Assembly: GCA_024628785.1 (NCBI GenBank)
Contig: CP102405.1
Location: 1-64,000, forward strand
Direction of reading: 5' to 3'
Source: Fusobacteria bacterium ZRK30
GTDB lineage: Bacteria > Fusobacteriota > Fusobacteriia > Fusobacteriales > Fusobacteriaceae
DNA length: 64,000 nucleotides
Both the position numbers and the translations under genes were made by a program. Below, in pieces: positions 8,612-18,038 of the stretch; position 1 is the first letter of the stretch, and each line of letters opens with the position of its first letter. The notes under the pieces are model-generated. The model made no database searches and had not been told where the DNA came from. It saw nothing but the letters and a program-made list of their open reading frames with translations.

Positions 8612-10480
8612 ATGTTACAAGTTACTATGGATAAAATAACTAAGTATTACGGTTCAAATTTAATATTAGACGATATATCACTTAGGATAATAGAGGGAGA
8701 AAAGATTGGTTTAATCGGAAAAAATGGTAGCGGTAAATCGACTATCTTTAAAATAATCTCTAAAATAGAGGATTACAGCGGCGGAAACCTGACCTTACAA
8801 AAAAATCTTAAAATCGGATATTTAATACAAGATTTTACCAGTTTTTTAGATAGTGATGTCAACGAAGTTTTATATAGTGGATTCGATAATCTTTTAACTA
8901 TAGAAAAAAAAATCAACACTTCATTAAAACTGATCGAAGATCACACTTCTTCTACCTACAATGAGGATCTCATAAATTACGGTAAATTGCAGGAGGAATT
9001 TGAGTCTCAAGGTGGTTACGAGATAGATGAAAAAATCAAAAAAATAAAGTTAGGATTAAAGATTCCTGATGAATTTTTGAAAAAAAAGATTAGTGAACTT
9101 AGCGGTGGGGAGAAAAACAGAGTTTTTCTTGCAAAAGCTTTAGTAGACGAACCTGATATATTGTTATTGGACGAGCCTACAAACCATCTGGATCTTAGCT
9201 CTATAAAGTGGCTGGAAGAATTTGTTAAAGGGTATAAAAAGAGTATTTTTTTAATTTCTCATGACAGGTATTTTTTAGATAATACCATCGATAAAATCTA
9301 TGAATTAAATCATAAAGGTATTGAGATATTCAACGGAAATTATAGTTACTACGTTGTAGAAAAAGAAAGAAGATACCTCAAAGAATTAGAGATATATTTA
9401 GCCCAGGAGAAAAAAATCAAACAGATGGAAGATGCCATCAGAAGGTTCAGGCACTGGGGAAGTAATGGTGATAACGAATCTATGTTTATCAAAGCAGAAA
9501 ATATGAGAAAACGTATAGAGAAGATGGAAAAAATAGATAAACCAAAGATCGAAAAAAACATTTCATTTGATTTTGACAGCCAGGGAAGAAGTGGTAAAAG
9601 AGTTATTAAAATCAAAAAAGTTTCTAAGGAGATCAATGATAAATTGCTGTTTAAAAACATCTCTTTAGACCTGTATCTAGGTGAAAAATTAGGTATCATA
9701 GGATCTAACGGCAGTGGTAAATCTACACTTTTAAAGATGATCTTAGACCAAGCAGAGGGGATCACCCTGGGAAGCAGCTTAAAGATAGCCTATCTTGACC
9801 AAAATCTTACATTTAGAGATTATCAATCTACTTTAATCGATGTTTTCAGAAACGAAAGTATTGTCAAAGAATCCGATCTTCATAGAAGTTTAGCAAAATT
9901 TCATTTCTACCAGGAAGATCTAAATAAGAAAATAGAATCCCTTAGTGGTGGTGAAAAAGCCAGATTAAAATTAGCTATCATGATAAATAACGGATTTAAC
10001 CTTCTTATCTTAGATGAGCCTACAAATCATCTGGATCTGCATTTTAAAGAAATTTTAGAAGAAACCCTGGCTTCATTTAATGGTACTCTTTTATTTATTT
10101 CCCATGACAGATATTTTTTAAATAAAATTGCAAACAGGATCGTTGAATTAAAGGATCAAACTTTGTATGATTATCCAGGTAATTTTAATTACTACTTAGA
10201 TCAGACTTCGGAAGTAATCGTAAAAGCTGTAAAAAAAGATAAAGTAGACACCAGAGTCAGAGATAACCAGAAACAAAAAAATGATCAACGCAGATTAAAA
10301 AAATTAAAAAATCTTGAAACAAAACTTTTAAAAACCCTGGATGATTTAGAGATCGATATCTCTTTAAACCAGAATGATTACACAAAATTAGGGAATTTAA
10401 TCGAAGAAAAAGAAAAAAACGAGGTAGATTATGAAAATCTATTGGAAGAGATGTTTGAATTAGAGGAGCTTTTATCTTAA
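8612..10480 (+). CDS. ABC-F family ATPase (Uup-like)
   Basis: A 622-residue soluble protein with two ABC ATPase domains and no membrane part. ABC-F proteins act on the ribosome (translation factors, antibiotic resistance) or, for Uup, affect DNA stability and ribosome work. Walker A is GKNGSGKST at 36-44, with the first signature SGGEKNR and LLLDEPTNHLD. The second half has GSNGSGKST (about 364), LSGGEKAR and LILDEPTNHLD. A charged linker between the domains is the P-site interaction motif region, and the C-terminus (about 535-622) is a coiled coil, as in Uup and related groups. Start at 8612 after AGAAGGAG. A monocistronic gene with its own terminator. Which ABC-F subgroup is not certain. 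Confidence 0.9.
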   Translation: MLQVTMDKITKYYGSNLILDDISLRIIEGEKIGLIGKNGSGKSTIFKIISKIEDYSGGNLTLQKNLKIGYLIQDFTSFLDSDVNEVLYSGFDNLLTIEKKINTSLKLIEDHTSSTYNEDLINYGKLQEEFESQGGYEIDEKIKKIKLGLKIPDEFLKKKISELSGGEKNRVFLAKALVDEPDILLLDEPTNHLDLSSIKWLEEFVKGYKKSIFLISHDRYFLDNTIDKIYELNHKGIEIFNGNYSYYVVEKERRYLKELEIYLAQEKKIKQMEDAIRRFRHWGSNGDNESMFIKAENMRKRIEKMEKIDKPKIEKNISFDFDSQGRSGKRVIKIKKVSKEINDKLLFKNISLDLYLGEKLGIIGSNGSGKSTLLKMILDQAEGITLGSSLKIAYLDQNLTFRDYQSTLIDVFRNESIVKESDLHRSLAKFHFYQEDLNKKIESLSGGEKARLKLAIMINNGFNLLILDEPTNHLDLHFKEILEETLASFNGTLLFISHDRYFLNKIANRIVELKDQTLYDYPGNFNYYLDQTSEVIVKAVKKDKVDTRVRDNQKQKNDQRRLKKLKNLETKLLKTLDDLEIDISLNQNDYTKLGNLIEEKEKNEVDYENLLEEMFELEELLS

Positions 10481-10492
10481 AAGCTCTTTTTT
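10466..10492 (+). terminator. Terminator overlapping the ABC-F stop codon
   Basis: GAGCTTTT-ATCT-TAAAAGCTC-TTTTTT. The stem includes the last codons and the stop codon itself. Confidence 0.85.
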
Positions 10493-10554
10493 CAAATATG
10501 TAAAGTCAGAAACTTTTTTTGCCACTAATTGCACAAATTATACGAATTTTTAGT

Positions 10555-10585
10555 AAAAAAAAAGCGATAGAATAAATCTATCGCT
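10555..10585 (-). terminator. Terminator of the cold-shock gene
   Basis: On the minus strand AGCGATAGA / TCTATCGCT followed by a run of nine T. Confidence 0.85.
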
Positions 10586-10604
10586 TAACTTTCAAATAAA
10601 GAAA

Positions 10605-10805
10605 TTATACAGTTTCGATGTTTGAAGCTTGAGGACCTTTAGCACCTTCAGTGATTTCGAAAGTTACTTCTTCCCCTTCTTTTAAAGTTTTGAATCCTTC
10701 TTTGTTGATTTGAGAGAAATGTGCGAAGTAGTCGTTTCCATCTTCAGCTTGGATAAATCCAAATCCTTTATCGTCATTAAACCATTTAACTGTTCCTTTT
10801 AACAT
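10605..10805 (-). CDS. Cold-shock protein (CspA family)
   Basis: A 66-residue single cold-shock domain, a five-stranded OB fold that binds single-stranded RNA or DNA and melts RNA structure. It has RNP1 KGFGFI at 13-18 and an RNP2-like YFAHFS at 26-31 (V-F-V-H-F in most relatives). Length and ends ([20 protein letters not shown]) are standard. A consensus promoter starts about 110 bases upstream, giving a long untranslated leader as in cold-inducible csp genes. Temperature control is therefore plausible but not shown. It stands alone, between hflX and its own terminator. Confidence 0.95.
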   Translation of the reverse strand: MLKGTVKWFNDDKGFGFIQAEDGNDYFAHFSQINKEGFKTLKEGEEVTFEITEGAKGPQASNIETV

Positions 10806-10922
10806 GTGTGTTACCTCCGTAAAATTTTAATACAGTAAAGCTTTCTCAAAATCCATTTAACTTCAATCCCAGAAGGGCTTCTTACTCAATGAAACTTTTG
10901 TTAACTTCCTGTTACTTCTTAT

Positions 10923-10951
10923 ATGATACTACGACCTTTAGGTTTTGTCAA
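10923..10951 (-). promoter_or_regulatory. Promoter of the cold-shock gene
   Basis: On the minus strand TTGACA (10946-10951), a 17-base spacer and TATCAT (10923-10928). It predicts a 5' leader of about 110 bases before the ATG at 10805. Confidence 0.8.
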
Positions 10952-10964
10952 GTATTTTTACTTT

Positions 10965-12272
10965 TTATACTAAAAACAAATTGTATTTATTGATGTCATG
11001 CCCGTTTAAATAGGCCTTCACATGGAGTCCGTCATCTAAATATTGGTGCTCTACAACCTTGGTATTCTCCAATATATAATTGGCCATAGACCCTCTTTCA
11101 AATGGAATAATTAAATTTACAATTTTATAATCTTTCATTATTTTTTCTTCAATCCCAAAGATTAATTCATCCAATCCATCTCCATTTAATGCAGATATGG
11201 GTACAGTTGTTTCCAGAGGATCAATAATTTCTAAAAGTTTTTCAGGGTCTAACCGGTCTTTTTTATTTTGAACTATTATATATGGAATTTCCTGTGCTCC
11301 CAACTCCTTCACTACGTTTTTAGTAACCTTCAATTGATGTTCATATTCCTCATTGGATACATCTACCACATATAAAAGCAGATCTGCATCTTTTACCTCT
11401 TCCAACGTTGACATAAATGCATCAACCAGAGTATGGGGTAATTTATTTACAAATCCAACTGTATCGGTTAATATAAATTCTAGATTATCCTTTAATTTTA
11501 CCTTTCTATGAAATGGATCCAATGTAGCAAACAACATGTCTGCAACTGGTGATTCATGTTTACTCTTCAACGGATTATTTACCCTTAAGAAAGTATTCAT
11601 TAAAGTGGATTTTCCTGCATTTGTATATCCAATTAGAGCAACTGTCTGGAGGTGACTCTTTCTTCTTTTATTTTTTTGGACTTCCCTTTGTTTTTTCAGA
11701 CCTTCTATAGATCTTTCCACGTCCCTTATCCTTTTATCGATGGTTCTCCTGTCCAATTCTAATTTTTTTTCTCCCAGTCCTCTGGATCCTATTCCTCCGG
11801 CTTGTTTTGACAGCTGGGTGCTTCCTCCTACAATCCTAGGTTTTTCATACCTCAATCTGGCTAGTTCTACCTGTAGTTTCCCCTCCTTACTCTTAGCTCT
11901 ATTGGCAAATATATCCAAGATTAAGCTGGTTCTGTCTATTATTTCCATATCCAGAATACTCTCTAAATTTCTTATCTGTATCCCGGAAAGTTCGTCATCT
12001 ACAAGGAGTATATCAGCCCCATACCTGGCCGCCAAAGCCTTTATTTCCTCTAACTTTCCACTTCCCAGATAAGTTCCTGCCTCTATTCTGTTTTTTCTTT
12101 GACTTATTGTATAAACAGTTTCTATTCCTGCAGCGTGAGATAATTCCTTTAACTCTGCCAGTGAATCTTCTAAAGATACATTACTTTTTCTAGCAAAAAC
12201 CTCTATCCCTACAACTATAGCCTTTCCAATAACACTGTCTATAAAACCTTTTACTTTTCCCGGTCTTCCCAT
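10965..12272 (-). CDS. hflX: GTPase HflX
   Basis: Ribosome-associated GTPase that splits stalled or hibernating 70S ribosomes. It has 435 residues: the N-terminal HflX domain (about 20-200), including the glycine-rich GGIGSRGLGEKKLELDRR segment, then the G domain with GYTNAGKST (215-223), DTVGF (270-274) and NKKD (336-339), and a short C-terminal domain. Start at 12272 after AAGGAGAG. It lies 15 bases downstream of the small SHOCT gene and so is probably the last gene of the operon that begins with the two-component regulator at 14574. Confidence 0.95.
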   Translation of the reverse strand: MGRPGKVKGFIDSVIGKAIVVGIEVFARKSNVSLEDSLAELKELSHAAGIETVYTISQRKNRIEAGTYLGSGKLEEIKALAARYGADILLVDDELSGIQIRNLESILDMEIIDRTSLILDIFANRAKSKEGKLQVELARLRYEKPRIVGGSTQLSKQAGGIGSRGLGEKKLELDRRTIDKRIRDVERSIEGLKKQREVQKNKRRKSHLQTVALIGYTNAGKSTLMNTFLRVNNPLKSKHESPVADMLFATLDPFHRKVKLKDNLEFILTDTVGFVNKLPHTLVDAFMSTLEEVKDADLLLYVVDVSNEEYEHQLKVTKNVVKELGAQEIPYIIVQNKKDRLDPEKLLEIIDPLETTVPISALNGDGLDELIFGIEEKIMKDYKIVNLIIPFERGSMANYILENTKVVEHQYLDDGLHVKAYLNGHDINKYNLFLV

Positions 12273-12287
12273 AAATCTCTCCTTTAT

Positions 12288-12548
12288 CTAATCTTCTATT
12301 ATTTTTTTTAACTCTTCATACTCCTCTTTGGTTATCTCTCCTTTAACTAACCTCATTTTCAACCTCTCTAAAGGAGTTTCTGATTTTTCAAGGAATTCTC
12401 CTTTTTTCCCCTTCATCAGTCTATAGACTAAGTATAACAATATTAGAGGGAAAATAAAACCCGCTACTCCCCGAAATAACATAAAGACCCAATAAATCCC
12501 TCCTGAAAATCCATTCATTGTCTCATGATTCATCATATGACTCCCCAC
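12288..12548 (-). CDS. Small SHOCT-domain membrane protein
   Basis: An 86-residue protein with one strong membrane helix (about residues 15-37) and a C-terminal SHOCT motif (PLERLKMRLVKGEITKEEYE), a short helical module found at the ends of many bacterial membrane proteins. The start is a GTG at 12548, seven bases after AAGGAGG; ATG codons just inside are too far from that site. It overlaps the end of the histidine kinase by a few bases and follows it in the operon. The role is unknown; a link to envelope sensing by the kinase is only an inference from position. Confidence 0.75.
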   Translation of the reverse strand: MGSHMMNHETMNGFSGGIYWVFMLFRGVAGFIFPLILLYLVYRLMKGKKGEFLEKSETPLERLKMRLVKGEITKEEYEELKKIIED

Positions 12549-12550
12549 GT

Positions 12551-13927
12551 TTATACCTCCTTGGATACTTTTTTCAGTGTAAACCAAAATTTCACACCAT
12601 CACTTATATTTTCTACACCAAATTCTGATCCATGTCTTTCTAAGATCCCATTAACTATGGTAAGACCTAAGCCTGTCCCCCCATATTTTTTATTTCTTGA
12701 TTTTTCTACTCTGTAGAATGCCTTCCAAATATTTTCCAGCTTATCTTCCGGGATAGAAGATCCTGTATTTATAATCTCTACTCTGGCTTTATCTTCAATA
12801 GTTTCTAAGTTCACCCTAAGTTCACCGCCATCTTTTACATAGGATACACCATTACTCAAGAGGTTATTTACAACCTGTCTTATCTTAAATTCGTCTCCCA
12901 AAGCCACTAGATCTTCCTCTAAATTCAGTATCAAACTTACATTTTTCTTTACCAGATCGATCTTGTATTTAGAACTTTCTTCCCTTAACAGATCAAACAG
13001 ACTCAACTCCTCTATCTCTATATCTACTATTTTTTCCTCTAATTTTATAAGTTTTATCAATTCATTCAAAAGGGCGCTTATATTATCTCCCTCAGACATA
13101 ATAGTCTTCAGATATTCCTTCCCTTCCTCCTTATTTTCAATCAGATCATAGAGTAGCATCTCAGCATGGGTATTTATCACCGTTACAGGGGTCTTTATCT
13201 CATGGGTCACGCTGGCAATAAACTCCTTTCTTAGTTCATCTATCTTTTTCCTTTTTTCTACCTCATCTTTAAGCTTCATATTGGATAGTTTTAGCTGCCC
13301 TATATTTTTTTCTAGTTCAGAGGAGAGAAAATTTATATTATCTCCTAATTCTTCTAATTCATCCCCGCTTTTTATGTTGGCTCTATAGGAAAAATCCATA
13401 TTTACCATCCTTCTTATAATAGAATTTAGAGCTATTATCGGTCTCGTAATATGAAGGGAAAATATATATACAAAAAAAAGTGAACCTATCAATATAGCTA
13501 CCCCTTCATATATATAAAATTCATTGACTATTCCCACTGTACTTTGTATAGAATCCATAGATATCCTCAGAGTTATAAACTGTCCTGTTGGAAGTAATTT
13601 ATAATATTCTAAGTGCTCCATTCCCATGTGTCTGCTTACTCTGTTTCCCTCATTATTTTCATCCAATTCATACTTTTGTATACGCTTGGTATTTATTCTA
13701 TCCCTCATATTTATTGTAATGTTATATTTTTGTGCATAGGTATCCAGCTCCTCCTCTGTAGGAACCCCCTTAGATATCAGCTTCCGTACTTCCTTTATCT
13801 GAGCTATCCTCCTATTAGAATAAAAATCTTCCAAATAGTTGTTGTTTATATATATCCCCCCGACTATAACTAAGGAGACAAGGGCTAAGGAAAATATAAA
13901 CACCTTATGAGTTAATTTTAATTTCAT
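12551..13927 (-). CDS. Sensor histidine kinase
   Basis: A 458-residue membrane sensor kinase. Order: membrane helix (about 8-26), extracytoplasmic sensing domain (27-140), second helix (141-160), HAMP (about 160-212), HisKA with the phospho-accepting His242 in SVTHEIKTPV, and a HATPase_c domain with N-box (NNLLSNGVSYVKDGG) and G-box (KKYGGTGLGLTIV) motifs. The sensing domain matches nothing I recognise. The gene overlaps the response regulator start by four bases (ATGA), as in paired systems. The stimulus is unknown. Confidence 0.92.
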   Translation of the reverse strand: MKLKLTHKVFIFSLALVSLVIVGGIYINNNYLEDFYSNRRIAQIKEVRKLISKGVPTEEELDTYAQKYNITINMRDRINTKRIQKYELDENNEGNRVSRHMGMEHLEYYKLLPTGQFITLRISMDSIQSTVGIVNEFYIYEGVAILIGSLFFVYIFSLHITRPIIALNSIIRRMVNMDFSYRANIKSGDELEELGDNINFLSSELEKNIGQLKLSNMKLKDEVEKRKKIDELRKEFIASVTHEIKTPVTVINTHAEMLLYDLIENKEEGKEYLKTIMSEGDNISALLNELIKLIKLEEKIVDIEIEELSLFDLLREESSKYKIDLVKKNVSLILNLEEDLVALGDEFKIRQVVNNLLSNGVSYVKDGGELRVNLETIEDKARVEIINTGSSIPEDKLENIWKAFYRVEKSRNKKYGGTGLGLTIVNGILERHGSEFGVENISDGVKFWFTLKKVSKEV

Positions 13928-14574
13928 CTTTTGTCCACCTCAAATTTATAACCTATCCCTCTTACAGTAGTTATATGTTCAGCACCGATTTTTTTCCTCA
14001 AGGTTTTTATATGGGTGTCTACAGTTCTATAATCTCCATCGTAGGCAAAATCCCATACATCAGCTAATATTTTTTCCCTGTTCAGAGCTATTCCGCTGTT
14101 TAATACCAAATAATTCAAAAGTTCAAACTCCTTAGGAGATATATTGGTGTCCTTCCCCTTTATATATACCTTATGATTATTTAAGTCAATATCTAAAACA
14201 CCGTACCTCTTCCTTCCACCTATTAAGTTGAGGAGTTTTTTCACCCTTGTAATTAATATTTTCAGACTAAATGGTTTTTTTAGATAATCATTCGCTCCCA
14301 CTTCTAATCCTTCTATCTCATCATCCTCTTGAGATTTTGCTGTAAGCATCAGGATTGGCAGACTAGATTCCTCCCTTATCATCTTCAATACTTCAATACC
14401 ACTTATTTTGGGCAGCATCCAGTCCAGTACAATCAAATCAATCTTCTCACTATAAAATATATCCATAGCTTCTGCTCCGTCACGAGCTTCTAAGACCTCA
14501 AATTCATTTATTTCCAATATTTTTTTTATTACTTTTCTTATATTCTCCTCATCTTCTACAACTAGTATTTTCAT
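13924..14574 (-). CDS. OmpR/PhoB-family response regulator
   Basis: A 216-residue two-domain regulator. The receiver domain (1-120) has the acidic pocket EDEE at 7-10, phospho-acceptor Asp51 (LIVLDWMLP) and the conserved Lys in LKKPFS. The C-terminal winged helix (about 125-214) has the typical NSGIALNREKIL and TVDTHIKTLRKKIG recognition stretch. It is first in the operon with the histidine kinase, the SHOCT protein and probably hflX. Start at 14574 after AAGGAGAGG. Confidence 0.94.
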   Translation of the reverse strand: MKILVVEDEENIRKVIKKILEINEFEVLEARDGAEAMDIFYSEKIDLIVLDWMLPKISGIEVLKMIREESSLPILMLTAKSQEDDEIEGLEVGANDYLKKPFSLKILITRVKKLLNLIGGRKRYGVLDIDLNNHKVYIKGKDTNISPKEFELLNYLVLNSGIALNREKILADVWDFAYDGDYRTVDTHIKTLRKKIGAEHITTVRGIGYKFEVDKR

Positions 14575-14818
14575 AGCAACCTCTCCTTTTTAACGTTTTG
14601 ATACAGATTAAAACCTCTAAACATCTTTCACAAATTTATACCCCTCTACCCACACACCACAGAAGTCTTTATTTTGTCGTAGACTACTTCTTCTTATTTC
14701 CTTCTATGAGATGACGAATATCAGAAATACCTTATAAATTAAAAGATATTTCTAAATGTCAGGAGAGAATAGAGGGGAAAAAAATCTCTGTGTCCCATTT
14801 TATTAATATAACACTACT
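14575..14818. other. Gene-free spacer
   Basis: No gene seen. It contains ACCACAGAAG (14667) and AAATCTCTGTGTCCCA (14781), fragments of the degenerate intergenic family. Confidence 0.4.
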
Positions 14819-15460
14819 TTATGAAATTAATGTGAAGACTATTTCTACACCTGCCTCTCCTGCAGTCCAAAGAGACTCTGCATTTTTTATTAAAAATCTG
14901 TAAAAGTTAGGATCTGTATAGGAAGCAATCCCTAGGAATAAAAGTAAAAAAGATCCTGTAGGTCTTATTAATTTACCTTCTTTTCTCCTATTTAATCCAA
15001 GCAATAATAATCCTAAAATTAAAAATAAAATCGTCTCTTCTATAGAGTGGCTGAGTCCTATCCCCACCACAAGTGAGATCAAAGTAAATAAAAGAAAGAG
15101 GATTATACTCCCCCATTTTTTTATCTTTCTATTTAAGATTGGAACGTGCAATAGTGCACTCCCTTTCCATCCCTTGGGAAACAGGTCATAGAGAAAATGT
15201 ATTCCCATCCCTATGGAAAACCCCATTATAAAATATCTGAATCCAATCTCTTGCTCTCCTCCAAAACTTAAAAAACCACCTTGTTTTTTCATATATATAT
15301 ATATGAAAAATACAGTGATTAAAGGGCTATGAGTCAATATAGATCTATGTTTTAATTTTAATTTAAAATCCCAGTCTGGATATTTTATTCCTATGAATAC
15401 GGAGAATAACCCCAATACTAAACCTATTGTATCTATTGTTGTAAAATCTAAATTCTGCAT
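14819..15460 (-). CDS. YdjM-like membrane metal-dependent hydrolase
   Basis: A 213-residue polytopic membrane protein of the YdjM/DUF457 group, annotated as membrane-bound metal-dependent hydrolases. The potential metal ligands are visible: YPDWDF (about 29-34), HRSILTHS (about 40-47) and GIHFLYDLFP (about 105-114). About five to six membrane helices follow. The start at 15460 (MQNLDF) has a modest AGGTAGGA site; a Met seven codons earlier has none. No operon partner is evident. The substrate is unknown. Confidence 0.75.
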   Translation of the reverse strand: MQNLDFTTIDTIGLVLGLFSVFIGIKYPDWDFKLKLKHRSILTHSPLITVFFIYIYMKKQGGFLSFGGEQEIGFRYFIMGFSIGMGIHFLYDLFPKGWKGSALLHVPILNRKIKKWGSIILFLLFTLISLVVGIGLSHSIEETILFLILGLLLLGLNRRKEGKLIRPTGSFLLLFLGIASYTDPNFYRFLIKNAESLWTAGEAGVEIVFTLIS

Positions 15461-15944
15461 CGTTCCTACCTTTTTTATCAATTTTATTTTTTTCAGTCAC
15501 AAATTATCACGAATAAATCTCCAGCACTAAGAAATAAATTTGCCACCTATATACACTAATCTATAAAACTTTACCGCTACAGCACAGATTAAAAAATCCT
15601 CTCAATGCAGAAACACAGAGATCACTGAGCTAAATCTTTTTTCTTGGCTAGAACCCTCTATCCTTGACGCTGACTAGATTCTGACTTTTTTAGTTTTGAC
15701 TTTTATTTTGATTCTAAAAATGAAGTTTATAGTCGTTGAGCTTCAGCTGTACTTTTCCTACAATAACGATCGTGTATTACTCACTAAGACAATTATAAAT
15801 CTTCTTGATTTTCTTTGGATCTTTTTCTTGCATCAAGACAAGAAATGATCTCAGTTAAGGGCGAAACCCTTAGAACTTTCTTTAGTAATGAATTACACAA
15901 AGGTTATACGATTATTAATTTTTTTCACCCCTTACACTAAGAAT
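15461..15944. other. Gene-free region with structured repeat element (copy B)
   Basis: A 480-base stretch without a gene. It holds a degenerate GCAGAAACACAGAGATCACTGAG block (15610-15635 region), a TTGACGCTGACTAGATTC block also found near 58350, and repeat copy B (about 15720-15876). Copy B has hairpins at 15818-15850 (GATC..TTCTTG / CAAGAA..GATC) and 15854-15876 (TAAGGG-CGAAA-CCCTTA). Confidence 0.6.
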
Positions 15945-16469
15945 TTAATTATACTCCAATATATTTTCATACTCTCTGTATCTTTCCTCCCCTAATATCT
16001 CCATCATCTCGATATTGGAGTAGATCACATCATTTTTTCCCATATAAGTTTCTATTTTTTTTATTTCTTTTTTAGTAAATCCATAATACTTCAATACTTT
16101 AGGAGAGACTGAATTTATCTTTAACTTATTTAAAGTTCCTCCACCTCTTACCTCTATATTTTTAGATAACTTTTCCACACTTTTATCCCCTATACCAGCT
16201 ATCCTGGAGAGGTCTTTTAGTCGATCTACCCTCCCTACTATTTCTTTATATTCAAATATTTTTTTAGCAATACTAAGACTTATTCCCACTTTTAAATAAT
16301 CCTCTAATTCAGCATCGTTTATATTCAGTTTTGTATATTCATCTCCACTGCTGAAGATTATCTCTTTTTTTAATTTTATACTCTTTTTTTCAGGTCTTGT
16401 TTTATTATAAATAAAGCTTGTCGTCAACATCACTATAATTATAATGATCAACTTAATATTTTGATTCAT
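15945..16469 (-). CDS. ComEA-like helix-hairpin-helix protein
   Basis: A 174-residue protein with an N-terminal membrane anchor (about residues 5-20) and a ComEA-type helix-hairpin-helix region (about 50-105: KLNINDAELEDYLKVGISLSIAKKIFEYKEIVGRVDRLKDLSRIAGIGDKSVEKL; key GIS and GIG hairpins). ComEA binds DNA at the membrane during natural transformation. The C-terminal 70 residues hold a second, weaker repeat (KINSVSPKVLKYYGFTKKEI). The start at 16469 is preceded by GGGTGAG. The pilT-like gene lies nearby, so DNA uptake or pilus work is plausible, but the rest of a competence set is not in view. Confidence 0.7.
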   Translation of the reverse strand: MNQNIKLIIIIIVMLTTSFIYNKTRPEKKSIKLKKEIIFSSGDEYTKLNINDAELEDYLKVGISLSIAKKIFEYKEIVGRVDRLKDLSRIAGIGDKSVEKLSKNIEVRGGGTLNKLKINSVSPKVLKYYGFTKKEIKKIETYMGKNDVIYSNIEMMEILGEERYREYENILEYN

Positions 16470-16608
16470 CCTACTCACCCCTTGCATATAGAATAAAACC
16501 TTTTATCTTGTCACAAAATAATAATTTTTCACTGTTTTTTGGCACAGGTTACAAATGTTTCAATCTTTTAAACACGGTTCTCTTGGAGATACATTAAAAT
16601 TCTAATTT

Positions 16609-18003
16609 TTATTTAAACAATTCTAATTTTTTAGGCAGCCTCTCCTTCATCTGTCTCACATATGCAATAGGCTCCTTAGGACTCACTATCCTCTTTATCT
16701 TATCTACTGTAAGGCTTTCAGTCACTACAGATTTAGTGATGGCTCCCCCGCCTAATCCAAGGGTTGACTGATTTTCCTCTATCATCTCAATGTTAAATAT
16801 CGATTCTGTTCCCTCTACAGCAAATCCCATGTTTTCTCCCCATTCAAGGCTGTTTTTCTGCCTGTACATATAATAAGGTTTCATATTTTTACCTTCTGTT
16901 ACCTCATATAATTTTTTTTCTATTTTTTCATAGTCCAAAGGTATAGATGTCTGAACATCTTTAAATAAAACAGAAGCTTTTTTTAGCGCAAGTACATGGG
17001 TTGTGAGGTTTTCCGCAGGATATTTTTTTAATTCCTCCAGAGTATACAAAATATCCTCTGTAGTCTCCCCTGGTAGTCCTAAGATCAGATCCATATTAAT
17101 TATAAGCCCTATCTTTTTAGCGTAGTTAAACATCTGATCAAATTTATCCCTGTCCAAAGGACGATTGAGCTTTTCTAAAGTTTTCAGATTAAATGTCTGA
17201 GGGTTCAAACTGATCCTTTCAACCCCGTAAGATCTCATGATATCTAATTTTTTTAAAGTAAGTGTGTCCACCCTCCCGGCTTCCAGGGTAAATTCCTTTA
17301 GATAAGTTAAATTTATATTTCCTTTTACTGCTTTTAACACCCTTTCCATATCAACCTCTGTCAATATGCTAGGGGTCCCACCTCCAATATAGAGCGATTC
17401 AATCTTATTGGAAGTCCCCTTTAAAAATTCCCCTGTAAGAGTTATCTCCTCTAAGAGAGTCTCTACAAATTCATCATAGTATTTACCTATTTTTCCCTTC
17501 ATCTCATAGGAAGCAAAGGAGCAGTATCTGCACTTTGTAGGGCAGTAGGGGATTCCGATATACATATTTATATGATCTCTATTGAGAAACTCCATCTCTT
17601 TTTTCACCACATCTATGAGCAATTTTACTTTTTTAGGAGTCACCAGATATAGTTCGCACAAGATTTTTTCAATCTCCCCATATGTATATGAGAGATTCAA
17701 AAACCTTCTCACTAATTTTGTCGGCCTTACACCAATGAGTCCCCCCCATGGGTATTTTTTATCCATTAATTTTAGTAAGCCCACCTTGGACATAACTGTC
17801 CTCTGATCCTCTAACCTGTCTAAATTATTCTCATATAAAAATACAATTTTCTTCCCTGCTGCCTCTAATTCCAACTCTAAGAATTCATCACATCTTTTTT
17901 CCATGATAACTATTTTTTCGTCTATTAATTCCGGTATAAGAACACGAATAAATTCCTTTAGATTATTTTTTTTTATCTCAAAATTTGATTTAATATTTTC
18001 CAT
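16609..18003 (-). CDS. Radical SAM protein, HemZ/coproporphyrinogen dehydrogenase-like
   Basis: A 464-residue radical SAM enzyme of the HemN/HemZ family. An N-terminal domain of about 140 residues carries the HemZ-type GGLIGVRPTKLVR motif at 87-99. The radical SAM core follows, with the 4Fe-4S cysteines C154, C158 and C161 (YCPTKCRYCSF), the GGGTP motif and NPQTFN. HemZ enzymes are thought to convert coproporphyrinogen III to protoporphyrinogen without oxygen, but many relatives act in heme degradation or other radical chemistry. No other heme gene is nearby, so the exact substrate is uncertain. Confidence 0.82.
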   Translation of the reverse strand: MENIKSNFEIKKNNLKEFIRVLIPELIDEKIVIMEKRCDEFLELELEAAGKKIVFLYENNLDRLEDQRTVMSKVGLLKLMDKKYPWGGLIGVRPTKLVRRFLNLSYTYGEIEKILCELYLVTPKKVKLLIDVVKKEMEFLNRDHINMYIGIPYCPTKCRYCSFASYEMKGKIGKYYDEFVETLLEEITLTGEFLKGTSNKIESLYIGGGTPSILTEVDMERVLKAVKGNINLTYLKEFTLEAGRVDTLTLKKLDIMRSYGVERISLNPQTFNLKTLEKLNRPLDRDKFDQMFNYAKKIGLIINMDLILGLPGETTEDILYTLEELKKYPAENLTTHVLALKKASVLFKDVQTSIPLDYEKIEKKLYEVTEGKNMKPYYMYRQKNSLEWGENMGFAVEGTESIFNIEMIEENQSTLGLGGGAITKSVVTESLTVDKIKRIVSPKEPIAYVRQMKERLPKKLELFK

Positions 18004-18038
18004 TTTTTTACTTCCCTCTCCTAAATATCATACCTTTT

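Noticed and set aside
14805-14820. ATAACACTACTTTA as a sixth TetR-like operator
   Set aside because: Only the left half fits the motif and it lies at the 3' end of a gene, not on a promoter.
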